NCBI GenBank assembly: GCA_003254925.1
Contig: QANZ01021234.1
Coordinates: forward strand, 1 to 64,000
Direction of reading: 5' to 3'
Source of the DNA: Chamaecrista fasciculata
Taxonomy: Eukaryota; Streptophyta; Magnoliopsida; Fabales; Fabaceae
DNA length: 64,000 bases
Every line of letters starts with the position of its first letter. Positions within the stretch are counted from its first letter, which is position 1. The notes beneath the pieces were generated by a model, which saw only the letters and a list, made by a program, of their open reading frames with translations, had not been told where the DNA came from and did no database searches. The position numbers were made by a program, and so were the translations under genes. Of this stretch, positions 46,755-59,651 are shown one piece after another.

Positions 46755-48523
46755 TATATTCAACAATTCTTTAATTTGTCTCCTTTTTTAGAAAAAGGAC
46801 ATGTATTTTTCATTGATTAAAAATATCATCAGCAACACATCTAAATAAAATGGGACACTAATGAAAAAAGGAAACATAAAAGGGGCTCAATGTATAATTT
46901 CCCCAATTGTTGGGAGATGATCAAACACTAACACATGGTCACATGGCATTGAACGTAACACAAACCGTGTTAAAACTTAAAACAGATTCTGTTAGATATT
47001 TTTTTAAACGAAAATCCAAAACACCAGCCATTACGTCAATAGAGTTTTTACTGTTAGCTACAATACACGGTTGATGCCAAACCAGGGAATAAAGTCAAAA
47101 ACAATAATCTTTGTTTGATATTTGCTAAGTATGTAATGCATGCAAAGAAGAAACACTACATATAGTGGAAGCGTTTTGAACCATGAAATGCTAAAAGAAA
47201 CTAGTCAGTAGTCACTATTTATTTAGACCAAAAAATGAAATTAGTCAAATAACTTATCCATCTTTCAGTTTTTGTTAATTGAAATAGTCGTTAATTAATG
47301 AGATCTAATCAATTCGTGCTTTTTAGTGTTAAGAATTATTGCATTAAAGATTGCAACAGAATTATTATTTATAATATTTTCGCACCTAATAACAATTTTT
47401 TAAATGAGTGTGGCCTGTCTGTCTGTCCAGTGTGGGACTCATAACAAGATGCTAATATTGCGAAAGGCCGATAGCTGTGGAAAAGAAGTGGGGAAATTCA
47501 AAGTACAAACAGTTAGATGACAACAACAAGATAATGCACAAAATACATTGTTTTTCTTTTTCAAATGCGATATTTTCAGCAGAGAAACAAGAATGAATGA
47601 ATTAGGTAACGGTAAAGATAATTAATTATAAGTGATATAGAAAATTGTGTTTGAGAACCACTAACAACAGAATCCCAGTCCATATTGGGGTGCGTTTGTT
47701 GTTTTCTGCCATTGCACTAAGCACTCAGCTTTACCAAGACAGATATATAATTTTCGCTGAGAATTCTAATACAATTATAGGATCACTAATTACTTGCATT
47801 TCTGTGCTCTATGCATCAAAACGCACTAACCTTGACTTGTTGTCAGATGTTAACTTCTACATAGATATTTTATGCATTATATATGTAATTATCATTTTAC
47901 TAAGCTTTTTGTGAGTGTATTAAATATCTTTGGTTTCTCATTAACTATGCCTATTTTTTTTTGGGTAATGTTATGGTTTCCTCCGCCTATCTGTGTACGG
48001 GTCTAAGCGAATACTAATCTCATTCGGGCTACAAAGACGAAAGAGTCGTGTCCTCTTAACAATGTCGAAACGGTCTAATTAACTATACCTATTTAATTTT
48101 GTGTTCTAATCATTTGTATTTATAAATATAATTAAATAATTTTGTTCGAGATATTGTTCAGTTCTAAATATGAATTTACTATATTGTAAAAGATTAATCT
48201 CTTTTTATCAAACTTTAATAATTTTGAGATCACACTTAAGTGCATTAAAAAAAATTAAACATAATGGCCCCAATAAAAAAAAAAAGCAGAAGAAGAAGTG
48301 AGGAATAAGGTTTGGGTGGCCCATGGACTATAGGTCAGTCTATGTTGGGCCGTAGATGGACTCTCCTTCTGTTATTGCAATTGGGGCCAAGCTGCCAAAT
48401 TCAAAGAATTTGAACCAAAAAGAGAAAACGAAAATGTGCACACAAAATTTATTTTAAATGAATAAGTACTGAGAGCCTGTTATAAATGAAAAAAGTCTAG
48501 TCTTATTTTTTGTCCAGAAAATA
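46755..48523. other. Intergenic region
   Basis: AT-rich, no gene or repeat with clear ends recognised. Confidence 0.5.
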
Positions 48524-48963
48524 TAAAAATGCACTTTTAGTCCCAGAACTTTTGCTCAGGTCTCAATTTGGTCCCATAACTTTTTTGTTGCACTTTTGAT
48601 CTCATATCTTTGTAAAAATTTGTAAACTTGATCTCGTATCACATTTGATCCTATATCTTTTGGTCAGGTTGCAGAATTGGTCCCATATTTTTGCAAAAAG
48701 TTTCACCGTCAGTCTCACCTGATTCAAATATATGAGACCAATTCTGCATCTGACCCAAAGATATGAGACCAATTATGCAATCTGGCCAAAATATATGAGA
48801 CCAATTCTGCAACAGGACCCAAATATATGGGACCAAAAGTGTAACATGGGATCAAATCTGCAACTTGAGCAAAGGATATGAGACCAAAAGTGCAACAAAA
48901 AAAATTTTTGGACCAAATTGAGACCTTAGCAAAAATTATGGGACCAAAAGTGCACTTTAGCTA
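48524..48963. mobile_element. Mutator-like foldback MITE, GGTCC type, copy 2
   Basis: About 440 bp with inverted halves built of TTTGGTCCCATA-like repeats, matching the 17865-18307 element. The right end CCAAAAGTGCACTTTAGC is well kept; the left end (ATGCACTTTTAGTCCC) is more eroded. Target duplication unclear. Confidence 0.8.
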
Positions 48964-49707
48964 AAAAAAATATATTCTTATTTTATATTTTCTGGGCACC
49001 AAAACAGGTATGGCGTATACTTTATAACTTTTGTTGGGATCAATTTTTAAGAAAACAACTGAATAAACAAATCTAATACGTCTAATATTACACAATGATT
49101 GATTATTTTGCTTTTTAACACGGTAAAATGCATGCATTAATGCCTGCTAGATGGATGCTGAAGGAATTATACATCTTATATTTATAATACGTTCGAGATT
49201 AGACCTGAGACCTGGCTTTGTCGTCGCTAACGCCCCTTCAAACCTCTGATTAGTTGGATAACCACTGATAATTATTTTACGGACTGAATTACGCAGGTGA
49301 ACACATACGTGATCGTCTTCTCCAAACAATTATACTATACTTCGATTCTAACTCATGCATGATGCATTACAATTGAATCACAAACGAATACGATTGAGCG
49401 ACATTCCAATCATTCAATCCGAATATTCTTTCATTTCATTTCCGATTCCATTTTTCAGTTTCATTTCATTGCTGCTTAATTTTATCACGATGCTTCTTCT
49501 TCTTAATTTCCAGGTTGGGCATTCCTCCATCGATGTCGATGCGAAAATCCATCTGTATTATTTACGATTTGGTCTTTATTTCGTCAGTTGTGCTATTCAT
49601 TTCTCCCAGATAAAGTAGACAAGGATTGCCTATGTATTCTAATTAATCGATCGGGTAGGCGTAATTGATAGGAAGGAAAATGAGAAATAGAAGAATTTAG
49701 GAGAATA
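48964..49707. other. PAH2 upstream region
   Basis: AT-rich spacer then the probable PAH2 leader (from about 49330). A leader intron is possible but was not resolved. Confidence 0.5.
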
Positions 49708-52700
49708 ATGCAAGCGGTAGGAAGGCTAGGAAGTTACATTAGTCGGGGTGTGTATTCTGTTTCAGCCCCCTTTCATCCTTTTGGTGGCGCTGTAGATATT
49801 GTTTTGGTTGAACAGCCGGATGGGGGATTTAAATCATCGCCTTGGTACGTCAAATTTGGGAAATTCCAAGGGGTTTTAAAGAGAAAGGAGAAGGTGGTCA
49901 CCATTAATGTGAATGGAGTGGAAGCAAGTTTCCATATGTATTTGGATCATAAAGGGGAAGCCTTCTTTCTCAGGGACGACGACGATGCAGAGGCGGCAGA
50001 ATCTCTGTTGTATCCTTCATCTTCTGGGGATGAGTCAGATCTCCAGGATAACAAGCGTCCTATGAAGTCCATGAGTTTTAATTTTGATTCAAATGGGACC
50101 AGTTCAATGCCTCAGGATGATGGTATAAACAATCGGAACACATTGTCCAGGACTATTTCTGACGGATCACGCGTGAATGGATTTGTCAGTGGGCATAATA
50201 GGGTAGGTTCAGTGGAGTGTGCTGAGATTGCAGCCAACTTGTTGGATGTAAAGTGGTCCACCAATCTTGCCAGTCAAAAACCACCTCGCAAAGATAGTGG
50301 AAGAACTCGGAAAATCTCGGCTCAGCGTAAATTATGTGTTCCAAGAGGACTCGATGAGAATGAGGGTGTAGAGAAAACCATGGTGATATCAATGGGTAAT
50401 GATACTGCAGAGGAAGCAAGCATTGAGAGACAGTTGAGTGGAGATATTTCTGATGTAAGCATTATGAGAGGTTATGGAAATTCTGGGGAGGAGATTTCTA
50501 CTAGTGGAGTTCAAACGCCAGCATTTAGTGAAACGTCAGAGTGTTTGATAGGAGGCATGGATTGTTCCAGTGATCAAGCTCAGAAGGTGCTGTACCTTGC
50601 TAACATTATTTTGAACTATCAGAAAAACTAATTTAGCTTTGCATATCTACTGGAATGATTAAATAAGACACAGATGTGTTACTTTTTGGTTGATACTGAC
50701 ATTGAAGTTCTTTAGGTTACAAAAAATGAGGAAGTTACTAGGAATGCTGATCCAGTGATGCCAGTAATGGAGGTTTCTCCAGGTTCTCAGCAAATAAATT
50801 GTTCTCATCCTGGTGCCAGTGAGTTGAATATAGCAGATTTTGAAGATCAAACAGCATTGTCAAAACCTGAAACGCTCGACCTGGATCTTCGACTTTCTTC
50901 GAGTGAGAAGGTTGACTCTAACTATGTTGTCTCAAGCACATCAGCATCTTCTGTGAAGTCTGTTGGTGATTGTGTCCTTACAAAATCAACGACCATATCA
51001 CCATCAGTAAGTTATGAGGAAGAACAGTTTATTTTTAGTGACCTTGATGAATATCAGTATGCGGGGTCAATCTCCCCTGAAGATGTTGAAAAAGAAGAAC
51101 AACTTGCTTACTTGGTTGGTCTTGAAAAAGCAAGCCAGATAACTGGTAGAAACTATAGCTCGCTTTTATCTTCAGAAAACTCTGCCACCGAAAATCAAAC
51201 AACTAATCTTGAAAAGTTGACAGCAGCATCGTCCAGTCCCACAGCTATCCCTAAACAAAAGAATGCCGGAGAGAATGTCTGGCAGCACACAAAATCCTTG
51301 CCTGGTAGTATGCAGCATGATATTTTTTATCCTTTAAGTCATTCATTGGACTCCAAGTCCCAAATCTTGAACGGGCCCTTTCCTGGAAATGATGGCCAAT
51401 TGTTAAGTGAGGAGCCAGGTGCCAAGGACATTCATAGTTCAGGGGAGTTTAAAGGTACTTCTCAGAATCTTTCCCGTGGTAATAGAACAGTGATATTAAC
51501 TTCACCAAACTATGATTCAAAAGTCTTTGCTTTTTTTATTGTTTATTAAAGTGAAACCACCAATGTCTTTATGTAATATGTACATTATACATATTTTTCT
51601 TGGTGGAGTGCACAACATACTGATTTTTAAAGATAGGTAGTTGAAGCAAATCTATTGGCAGTATTGTCATTTTAGCTAAAGGACTTGGAAGTAACTTACT
51701 TCTTATATTACTATGATTTACAACTAAGTTTCCACTCTATATGTCGGATAAAGTTAGCATAATTTTCCCATTGTTGTGGTTTTTGCTTCTTCAGCAATGT
51801 TTTACGAATTTTCAATACTGTTCTTTATATATCTCTTTGCAAGCACTAGAAGGGATGGATGCTGATGCTACTTCTAAAGCATTTGGTGCTTAGATATTGG
51901 ATATTGATAAGTTTACTTCTCTAGATCCTGAAATAGTGAGGAATATTAGGCCTTTTATCAAGATTGATCAATAATCATCTTTACATTGTCACGCCATATT
52001 TGACATGTCATTCATGACTCTTTTGACATGTGACATACGTTTTAAAGGATCGAGCTGCTTCTGTTGTTTTCAAAATGATTTCATTTTGAAAGTCATCCAA
52101 TATTTGAACAAAAGGCATATGATACTTATTAACCAAGTTGAGAAATATCATACAGGAGACTCGTCAGATCCCAGTTCCTCAGGTGGAAACTGGAGGCTAT
52201 GGCCTTTCTCCTTCAGGAGAACAAAATCTGAGAAAGTTCAGCCACCTGCTCCTGATGCCAATGATACTAATATTTCAAATAGCTCAGTCAACCCAGATAC
52301 AGACAAAAATCAGGTCGACCCTGGGCTATTGAAAAAGAATGTTAGGGCAACCACTCCAACGTCTGAACAGCTGGTTTCCTTGAATCTAAAGGAAGGAAAG
52401 AATATAGTAACCTTCACTTTCTCTACTAGTATGCTGGGGAAGCAAGAGGTCAGTAGTGCATTTTGTTTAAAGTGAATTTTGCTTAAATTTTACTTTAATT
52501 TTTGTTTCTTCAGTTGAAATATCTCTTTTATACCATTGAATCTTTTACATTATGTTTTTATGCCTGACTAATAGGTTGATGCCCAAATATATTTGTGGAA
52601 ATGGAACGATCGTATAGTTATCTCAGATGTGGATGGGACAATTACACGGTATGAATATGCTTACTGAAGAAGAAACTGTTTCTATACTCTTTCCGAGTGC

Positions 52701-55700
52701 TAGTTAACATTCTTTTTTTTTAAGAGTTCCTTTCTGTTTCTTTGTTACTTAAATGTTTTATAGGAAATATATATGATTGGTGTCTATCTCTTCTTTACGC
52801 TTGACTGTCCTATCATTTGTCATAGTTGAATGGTTCTTTTGAGTTTTCTTAATTAAGAGACATTCAAACTTTGGTTTAAGGGTATCCATCTTTGCACAGA
52901 GATATACCTAGCACATAGCCGCACTGACCTCTTCAAATAATAAACTTACAACCTTAAGGCAACTGAGAGATGCAAAAGTTACTATCATTTTTGCAATCCT
53001 GTGTGGTTTTCGTATAAAATAGATAAATGGAGTTTGCACTCTGATGTTGCCAATGATTATAGTATGAATTTTACTCGATAGATACATTTTATTGGCTACA
53101 GTTGTTTTCTTATAGCTGTAAGTTTTGTCCAATTTCAACTTACAGATTCATCAATCTATGTGACCAGCATTATAAATGCACATAAAGACGTACTCCTAGG
53201 AAGAAAATTCTGAATGCTGTTGCTTCATGCTATACAGACTTATTCCCCTGTTTACTTGAGCTAGGCAAACTAGATGGGCAAGTTACAGTTCAGAATACTG
53301 ATGAAAAGTTAAATAAGTATAAGTTAATAACTTAAAAGTACAAAAGACTCGTCCTTATATAAACTGATGGTTAACATAAAGTTGGTTAAAGACAGTATAT
53401 CCAATAGTTTCAAAGCATCTTTAATAGTGAATTATACTTTAAAATTAATTTATTGACAATTTATGACATATTATCATTGGTTGAAGTGATATATGGTCGA
53501 TTGAGTCAACAAGATGATAAGATTGTTTTTGGTTATTTATATGTCTGGTTTTATGGAGATGCCAACTGCATAGTGATTGTAGGCAAAGAAGTAAAACAAC
53601 AAAAAATGGTCAAGTCAATAATCAAATCGTTTGTGTTTGAAGCACGGACCTGGCCCCATTTAAATATCGTGCTGTATTTAATTAGGAGTGGAAAGGATTG
53701 AACCTCTAAGTCTTAAAACACTTAGTCAAAGAGGATATGATACTTTATTCTAAAATTTGAAGCTATTACTAGGAGGCCCTATAATGATTATTGTTAGTGT
53801 CTGTTATCATATGATACATGATTGACACTTGGACATAAATAAAAATTGTAAAAGCTGTATGATTTAATTTTGCTTCTCTCTGCCAATATTTTTAGCATTC
53901 AGATTTCTTCTTTTTCTTACGAATCTACACTGTATTGCTTCTCTTTTTTGTCTGATTGCCAAACTTTTCCTTACAGTTTGACAATAGTATTTTCCTTCTC
54001 TTGTCACATTGCGTACAGGTCAGACGTTCTAGGTCAGTTCATGCCTTTGGTTGGAGTGGACTGGTCACAGACAGGTGTTGCGCATTTATTCTCAGCTATT
54101 AAGGTTTGTCTATCTTATCTATGTGTGTGAACGTTTTGCGATTTCTAGCATGATAATAGCAAGTAGTTAAATATTTGTGATGCTGGTCCTACCTTTCTGC
54201 ATATGAACAGAGATTTTTAGGAGGCCGGATTATAGCAAGCTATTGGTGGCTTTTTCTGCTTAGCCCACAAAAATGTAGACTAACATTTACACACGTACAG
54301 TTGTGTAATTTTTTATTAATTCATTTCCTGGGGAATTCTAGGGTGGAAACAGTTCCTGTACTCTGCCTACAACACCTATGGACTTTCCCTCTTTCCATTT
54401 CAAATTTTGCAGGAAAATGGTTACCAACTGCTTTTTCTCAGTGCTCGTGCAATTTCTCAGGCCTATCTCACCAGACAATTCTTAGGTAACCTTAAGCAGG
54501 TGAAGCATAGAAGTCAAAGATTAGTATTTTATTTTTATTTTTCAATAATGAAAGATGAGAAAGAATTTTCATCCTCCTTATTACCCTTGTATATTTAGGA
54601 TGGGAAAGTCTTACCTGATGGTCCTGTAGTTATTTCTCCTGACGGGCTTTTCCCCTCTCTATTTCGAGAAGGTAACTATGCTGATTATCAATGTTGCTTC
54701 TTTCTTATGTTATATATGATTAATTTCCCTACTCATATGTGGGAGTACTTTTTTCTTTTTGTTATTATTGTTCCTGCTCTTTGGTCACTCCTCTCTTCAG
54801 TTTAACACAAGGAATAAGACTTCTTTCTTTTCGTTTTTCCAGTTATCAGGAGGGCCCCTCATGAGTTCAAAATCGCATGCCTAGAAGTTAGTCTCCAACT
54901 CTCACTAATATTGACGTAATCATAATAATTTAGTTGGTCAATGTGTTAATGAAGATAAGTTGAACCCTCCCAGTGGTCAAAATATTTCAAGCATTTGATG
55001 TTTGCACACTGCTAATTATTTTAAGGCTTAATTGTTGGAAGGCAAATATGCCAGATAGTTATATATTTATTGAGGCGATTGTATATCACTTCACTTGATG
55101 GAGCGACCATATGGCTTTGAACTCAGTTATATTTTGATGCTTCCAGGATATCAAGGCACTTTTTCCTTCTGATTGCAATCCTTTTTATGCTGGCTTTGGA
55201 AATAGAGACACCGATGAGATCAGCTACCTTAAGGTTGGAATCCCAAAAGGAAAAATCTTCATTATCAATCCCAAGGTAAATAAGTCCTTCAAGTTAGTTT
55301 AGATCAAAAACCTCCTAAAGTCTCTAAAAATAGTAAAGCCTGTCAAAAATACCTTTCTCATGTGCAAGTTTGCAGGGAGAGGTTGTTGTGAACCGGTGTC
55401 ATGACACAAAATCATATGCTTCACTTCATGCTCTTGTGAATGGGATGTTCCCTCCAACGAACTCATCTGAGCAGGTTTAAATCTGGAAGTACTTTCCTTT
55501 CACTTTTCCAAGATATGGAACTCTTCCCTAACAAAAAACAAAAGATGGAGAACACACACCCAAAACCATGAAAAAGCAAGGAACAACTGGGTGATTTTGT
55601 TCCTCATACTTAACTTTTCCACAATTTTAAATTGAAGTTGAGTCAACTTTTGTTCCTCATACGTGTGTAGGATAATAAGTATATGGTACTCTTTAAATTT

Positions 55701-55828
55701 TGTGCTTCACTTCATTTCAATGTCACACATATCATCTTTTATACGTTGTTTTTTTGCGTTACTGAATGCAGGAGGATTTCAATTCATGGAATTTCTGGAA
55801 GCTACCTCCTCCTGGAGTAGATCATTGA
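49708..55828 (+). CDS. PAH2: Phosphatidate phosphatase (lipin) PAH2
   Basis: Eleven coding exons: 49708-50586, 50716-51454, 52156-52448, 52575-52648, 54019-54103, 54413-54499, 54599-54671, 54843-54886, 55147-55275, 55376-55474, 55772-55828; 852 residues. The enzyme converts phosphatidic acid to diacylglycerol at the ER and sets the phospholipid/galactolipid balance. The N-LIP domain is intact ([33 protein letters not shown]). [17 protein letters not shown] matches PAH2 rather than PAH1. The C-LIP domain is intact: [15 protein letters not shown] at residues 655-659 (catalytic DxDGT), [40 protein letters not shown] and the end [15 protein letters not shown]. The usual exon between N-LIP and C-LIP (LCKHLL...EGMGA...) is present only as a broken remnant at about 51830-51975. 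Joining 51454 to 52156 keeps the frame. Confidence 0.9.
51830..51975 (+). pseudogene. Decayed exon remnant inside PAH2
   Basis: Between exons 2 and 3 of the model, SLCKH appears in one frame and [14 protein letters not shown] in another, then [16 protein letters not shown]. This aligns with plant PAH2 text of the type [20 protein letters not shown]. A frame shift separates the first two parts, a TAG lies at 51891-51893, and a TAA follows at about 51972. The conserved continuation NDKLVVKIGGCYFPWDAA is not recognisable. The remnant is probably skipped in the mRNA. Confidence 0.8.
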
Positions 55829-56672
55829 AAGGGCCTTTTGGTTTTCATTGCTCTATCATCTTGGTCTGAACCCGGGTGCACGCAAATTCTGCCTTTAAAT
55901 TATTTGGGTAAATTTCATTCTAAGCTCTTCATATGTGATATTCTTTTGTTATCTGAGCTGATTTTTATCGAGAGTTTTATAATTCATAATGTCCACGTAT
56001 ATTTTTTACTCCAGGTTTATACGATTTGGCTGAAAGTATTCAAGTAGTCTGTGGTAGCCTCAAGACAAAGCCTCATTTTTGTAGTTAAAAGTAGGATGGG
56101 TTGATTTATGGAATGGCACTCAGAAAAATCTTTGGAAGATATATGGAAGAGCACGATACAGTTTTCCACTTTTCCTCCTCTGCTTCAAAATCAGCTTCTT
56201 CCCCTTTTCATGCTGTGAAGTTAGCCCCCTTTTTTGGGTGTATATATAATAGCTCAGATGCACTTAAACGAGATCATACTGGAATTTGCTGTCCATGATC
56301 AATAATTCAATATTTTCTCAAGTACATCTTCATCTCTCATCATTTCTTCCTTGTCAAGCTCTTTTAATTTGTTTGAAAACCGTGTTCGTAATTGAACATT
56401 GTTTAGTTTGTTTTTCTGATTTTATAATGGCTGCGTTTTGGATAGAAATAACTTAATAGATTTGCACAAAGCTTGAATCTTGTAGATTTGTGGCCAAGTT
56501 TATGAAATTGAGAGATAAATTGCACAATCTTCTAGTTTAATTAAGAATCTGTGTTTTGTTCTATTTAAATAAGTAAAAATTATATTGACGAATCTACATG
56601 AATATTTGGAGAAATCAGAAACATTAAGAAGTTAAGATATATATTGGAAAACTTAACTAAGAACTATAAAAC
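55829..56672. other. PAH2 3' region
   Basis: Probable 3' UTR of PAH2 (to about 56300) and AT-rich spacer. No gene was seen. Confidence 0.5.
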
Positions 56673-56890
56673 TGTAGAATATAGCTAGTTAGTTAGTTAG
56701 AGCCATTAGTCTGTTATTATCAGTTAGTAACAGATTTTTCTAAGTCTTGTGTATAAATAGCATTGTAAACATTTATTCATCATCAATAATATTCAGATTT
56801 CAGTTCATTTTTGAAGTTAAGTTACATGGTATCAGAGTCTGAAGCGATTCGCGAAGAGGAAAAATGAACAAACAAAAAGATTTATCTTTA
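56673..56890 (+). mobile_element. Ty1-copia fossil: LTR plus primer-binding site
   Basis: An LTR-like segment 56673-56826 begins TGTAGAATATAGCTAG and ends in ACA, and includes a TATA-like ATAAATAGC. It is followed at once by TGGTATCAGAGTC, the methionine-tRNA primer-binding site typical of plant copia elements. About 60 bp of leader sequence follow. No pol sequence or second LTR was seen, so it is a short remnant. The family is Ty1-copia; age not estimated. Confidence 0.7.
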
Positions 56891-57413
56891 TTTGAGCCAA
56901 TTCCAAAATCACATCTTCTATAATAACACACTTGTCACATCTTAATTAGAGGTTTCCGTTAGGACTGTATATAGTCTTTACCAACTTTGACTGCAAGAGA
57001 ACTGTAACAATTGAATACATGATCAATTCATCTTACTCTTCACACCAAAAGCTTCCAGAGCTGTATATATAGTAGAACTAAAAATCTTCACTTTTAGACG
57101 AGCTAGGTGCGTAATTTTTTAAGGATTCGTTATTTCAACAGAGAATTTTAAATAATTAAGAGGAATTTCTTGAATTAGATATATTATTAACGTCAACATG
57201 CACCCCGAGTTTAATTAAACTACTTTAAAGCAATGCAAACTTGCGTGATTTTGAAAGATTGTCAGACTCCAACAGAATGCGTTACAGTAACTAAACCTCA
57301 ATTCATATATATAGGTGTAGTTAATTATAATGTATTATGTATGGATCAAGTTGGTGATCCTGACATTGAATTAAATTGACAAAGAATAGAAAACGGAGAT
57401 TAAATTAATTAAT
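56891..57413. other. Spacer before the EF-hand genes
   Basis: AT-rich, no gene. The right end holds the 3' UTR of the first EF-hand gene. Confidence 0.5.
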
Positions 57414-57704
57414 TCAAAACTTGGTGATCCTAATATTCAAATACTTGTCTGCGAAATTGGCAAGGTTTCTGAATTCGTGATCATCGATGAAACCGTTGCC
57501 GTTAGCGTCGGCAGATCTGACGCCCCTTTTAGATTTCCAGGAAGCAAATAGGCCTCCGCTCATTAATCGCACAGCCTCTTTCAATTCTGATTGGCTGATT
57601 CTGCCGTCACCGTTACTGTCAAATCTCTTTAGCCACCGCTTGAATTCTTCCAAACTCATCACGCGTTTCCCATCGCTCGTCACATTCCTCTCTATGAACG
57701 CCAT
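57414..57704 (-). CDS. Small EF-hand calcium-binding protein, tandem copy 1
   Basis: An intronless gene for 96 residues with two EF-hands. Loop 1 is DSNGDGRISQSE in LKRFDSNGDGRISQSEL; loop 2 is DANGNGFIDDHE in RSADANGNGFIDDHEF. All calcium-ligand positions (1, 3, 5, 9/12 Glu) look usable in both. The segment between them includes KEAVRLMSGGLFASWKSKRG. Members of this plant family are small cytosolic or nuclear calcium sensors of unknown target, related to polcalcin- and CML-type proteins. The start MAFIERN is shared with copy 2. A promoter block 63 nt upstream of the ATG is conserved with copy 2. Confidence 0.9.
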   Translation of the reverse strand: MAFIERNVTSDGKRVMSLEEFKRWLKRFDSNGDGRISQSELKEAVRLMSGGLFASWKSKRGVRSADANGNGFIDDHEFRNLANFADKYLNIRITKF

Positions 57705-59651
57705 TTCTTTGATTACTTCTCTAATAATATAATTTACCTCTTCGTTCTTTGAGTTGTGTGGCTCGTTATGCTTCTAACTTGTATCCTTATATATATTGTA
57801 GATAGAGTGAGGAACATATGTTTCCCATGCACAACGTATGGTTACTACGTTTATTTAATAATTAAACATAATCAGCTATTCACCGACTTTCTTCCTAGCT
57901 GCAGGAGAATAAGAATATGTTGGTTGTATATTAAGAAACTCAAAACTGAAAAGGCACAATCAGATTACACGAATCCTCTTAGTACGTTGTATTAGGATAC
58001 ACAGACACATATTATATTCTCTGCATCATATCTATTGTCATAAATAATGGCCTGGTTAGTGGTTCCAAACTAAACTAATTATATTAATATTTCGAAAGCG
58101 TGATTCGTATATGCCATGCCAGTGTGTGTGTGACGCGCCATCATTGTTCGATTTCAGATTCCAATTTTTGCCTTTTCTTAATTGTAACTAGGATTAACGC
58201 AATTTTGTTATAAATTTTAATTATTGTGTGATTATTATGATGAGAAGAATAATTGATCATATTTAATAATAATTCCATAAAATTATGGAATAATATAATT
58301 CTATAAAAGCAATCATCATTCTCAAATTTTAGAATTTATTCTATCAAGATCTAGATTCAGATAAATTGTAAAACAAATTATTTTATTATTATTATTAATT
58401 TTTTATTTATAGCAATCAGAAAAAAATCATAAATAAAAAAAAACTACAATAAATAAAAACATTTTGATCAATTTTAAGTCGATAACAGAAAACACTTATG
58501 AATTGAACAATCAACTTTGTTTAATGATTCAACACTCTTAAGTAGCCTTATTTTTTTTAAAGCGTTGTCTATCAACTTATTTAAAAGATAAAACTTAAAA
58601 AGGTTTGTCCGTCAATTTTTAAAACTCTCAAATTTAAAAAATTTAAGGAGTCAATTTATTTATCAAGTATTGAAACTAGAAAATATTTTCTACTCCGACT
58701 TAAAACTCATAGTGCCTCAATGGATTTTAGACAATTAATAAAAAAATAACTATTGAATTATTTTAATATATATAATATGTGATATTTTATCATTACAATT
58801 CTATGTTTTTTCAATACATAAAATTTTAAGATATAAGTTTTATAGGAAATTCTAAGATACAATTTGGGCATTGCATACAATTGTAATGACATAATTTTTT
58901 TTAAAAGTAATTTAATGTTAAAACATAATAAAAAATAATTTTTTTAATCAATATAATTATATATAAGACCACATCACTAGTTACATGTAATGCTCAAATT
59001 TAAGGAGTCAATTTATATATATAAATAAATGTTTATCATTTTCGTTAAGGTATGGATTAGATATGCCTTACTCATCATGAACGTGTATACTATTTTAAAC
59101 TTAGATCCAAAAGGTAAAATTGTAAAATACTTATTAAATATAAATATTTTGATCATCCTTAAAAATACAGTCACTTCAGTTAGCTATTATTATTTAATGT
59201 ATTACCAATAAATAAATGACTAAATTACACTTTTATCTTATATTTTTGGGGTGAATTTTAATTTAATATTTTTTATTGTAAAATTAATTTTCTATATTTT
59301 TATAATTTTTTTATATTTGGTTTAAATAAATAAATATAATCATATATTTCTCGTTTCAAATTTAAATGCTATAAGTCTGTAATTAAAAGCTGAAACAAAA
59401 TTCAACTAGAACAAACCTTAGGAGACCAAAAATAATAATTTTCAACGATAATTATAAATATTTGGCAACACTATGAAATTAAACACACCAATATATTGTA
59501 AATTTTAAAACGTAGCATATTAATCAAAAAGATGTTCAGCTCGGGGATGTACAACAGCAAGTTGGTTACTTATACGTAGAAAAGAATAATTGAGCTAAAA
59601 TAGATCCATAACACAAGAATATGGATGGAAAAATGGAAAATCCAGAACTAA
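57705..59651. other. AT-rich spacer between the EF-hand paralogues
   Basis: The first 100 bp are the promoter of copy 1. The rest (58200-59500) is extremely AT-rich with A/T runs and no gene. Confidence 0.55.
57767..57783 (-). promoter_or_regulatory. Conserved core-promoter block, EF-hand copy 1
   Basis: On the gene strand TACAAGTTAGAAGCATA, its proximal edge 63 nt upstream of the ATG, with a TATATATAAGG box a few nt further upstream (about 57785-57797). The same 17-mer occurs at the same distance in copy 2. It probably spans the transcription start. Confidence 0.6.
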
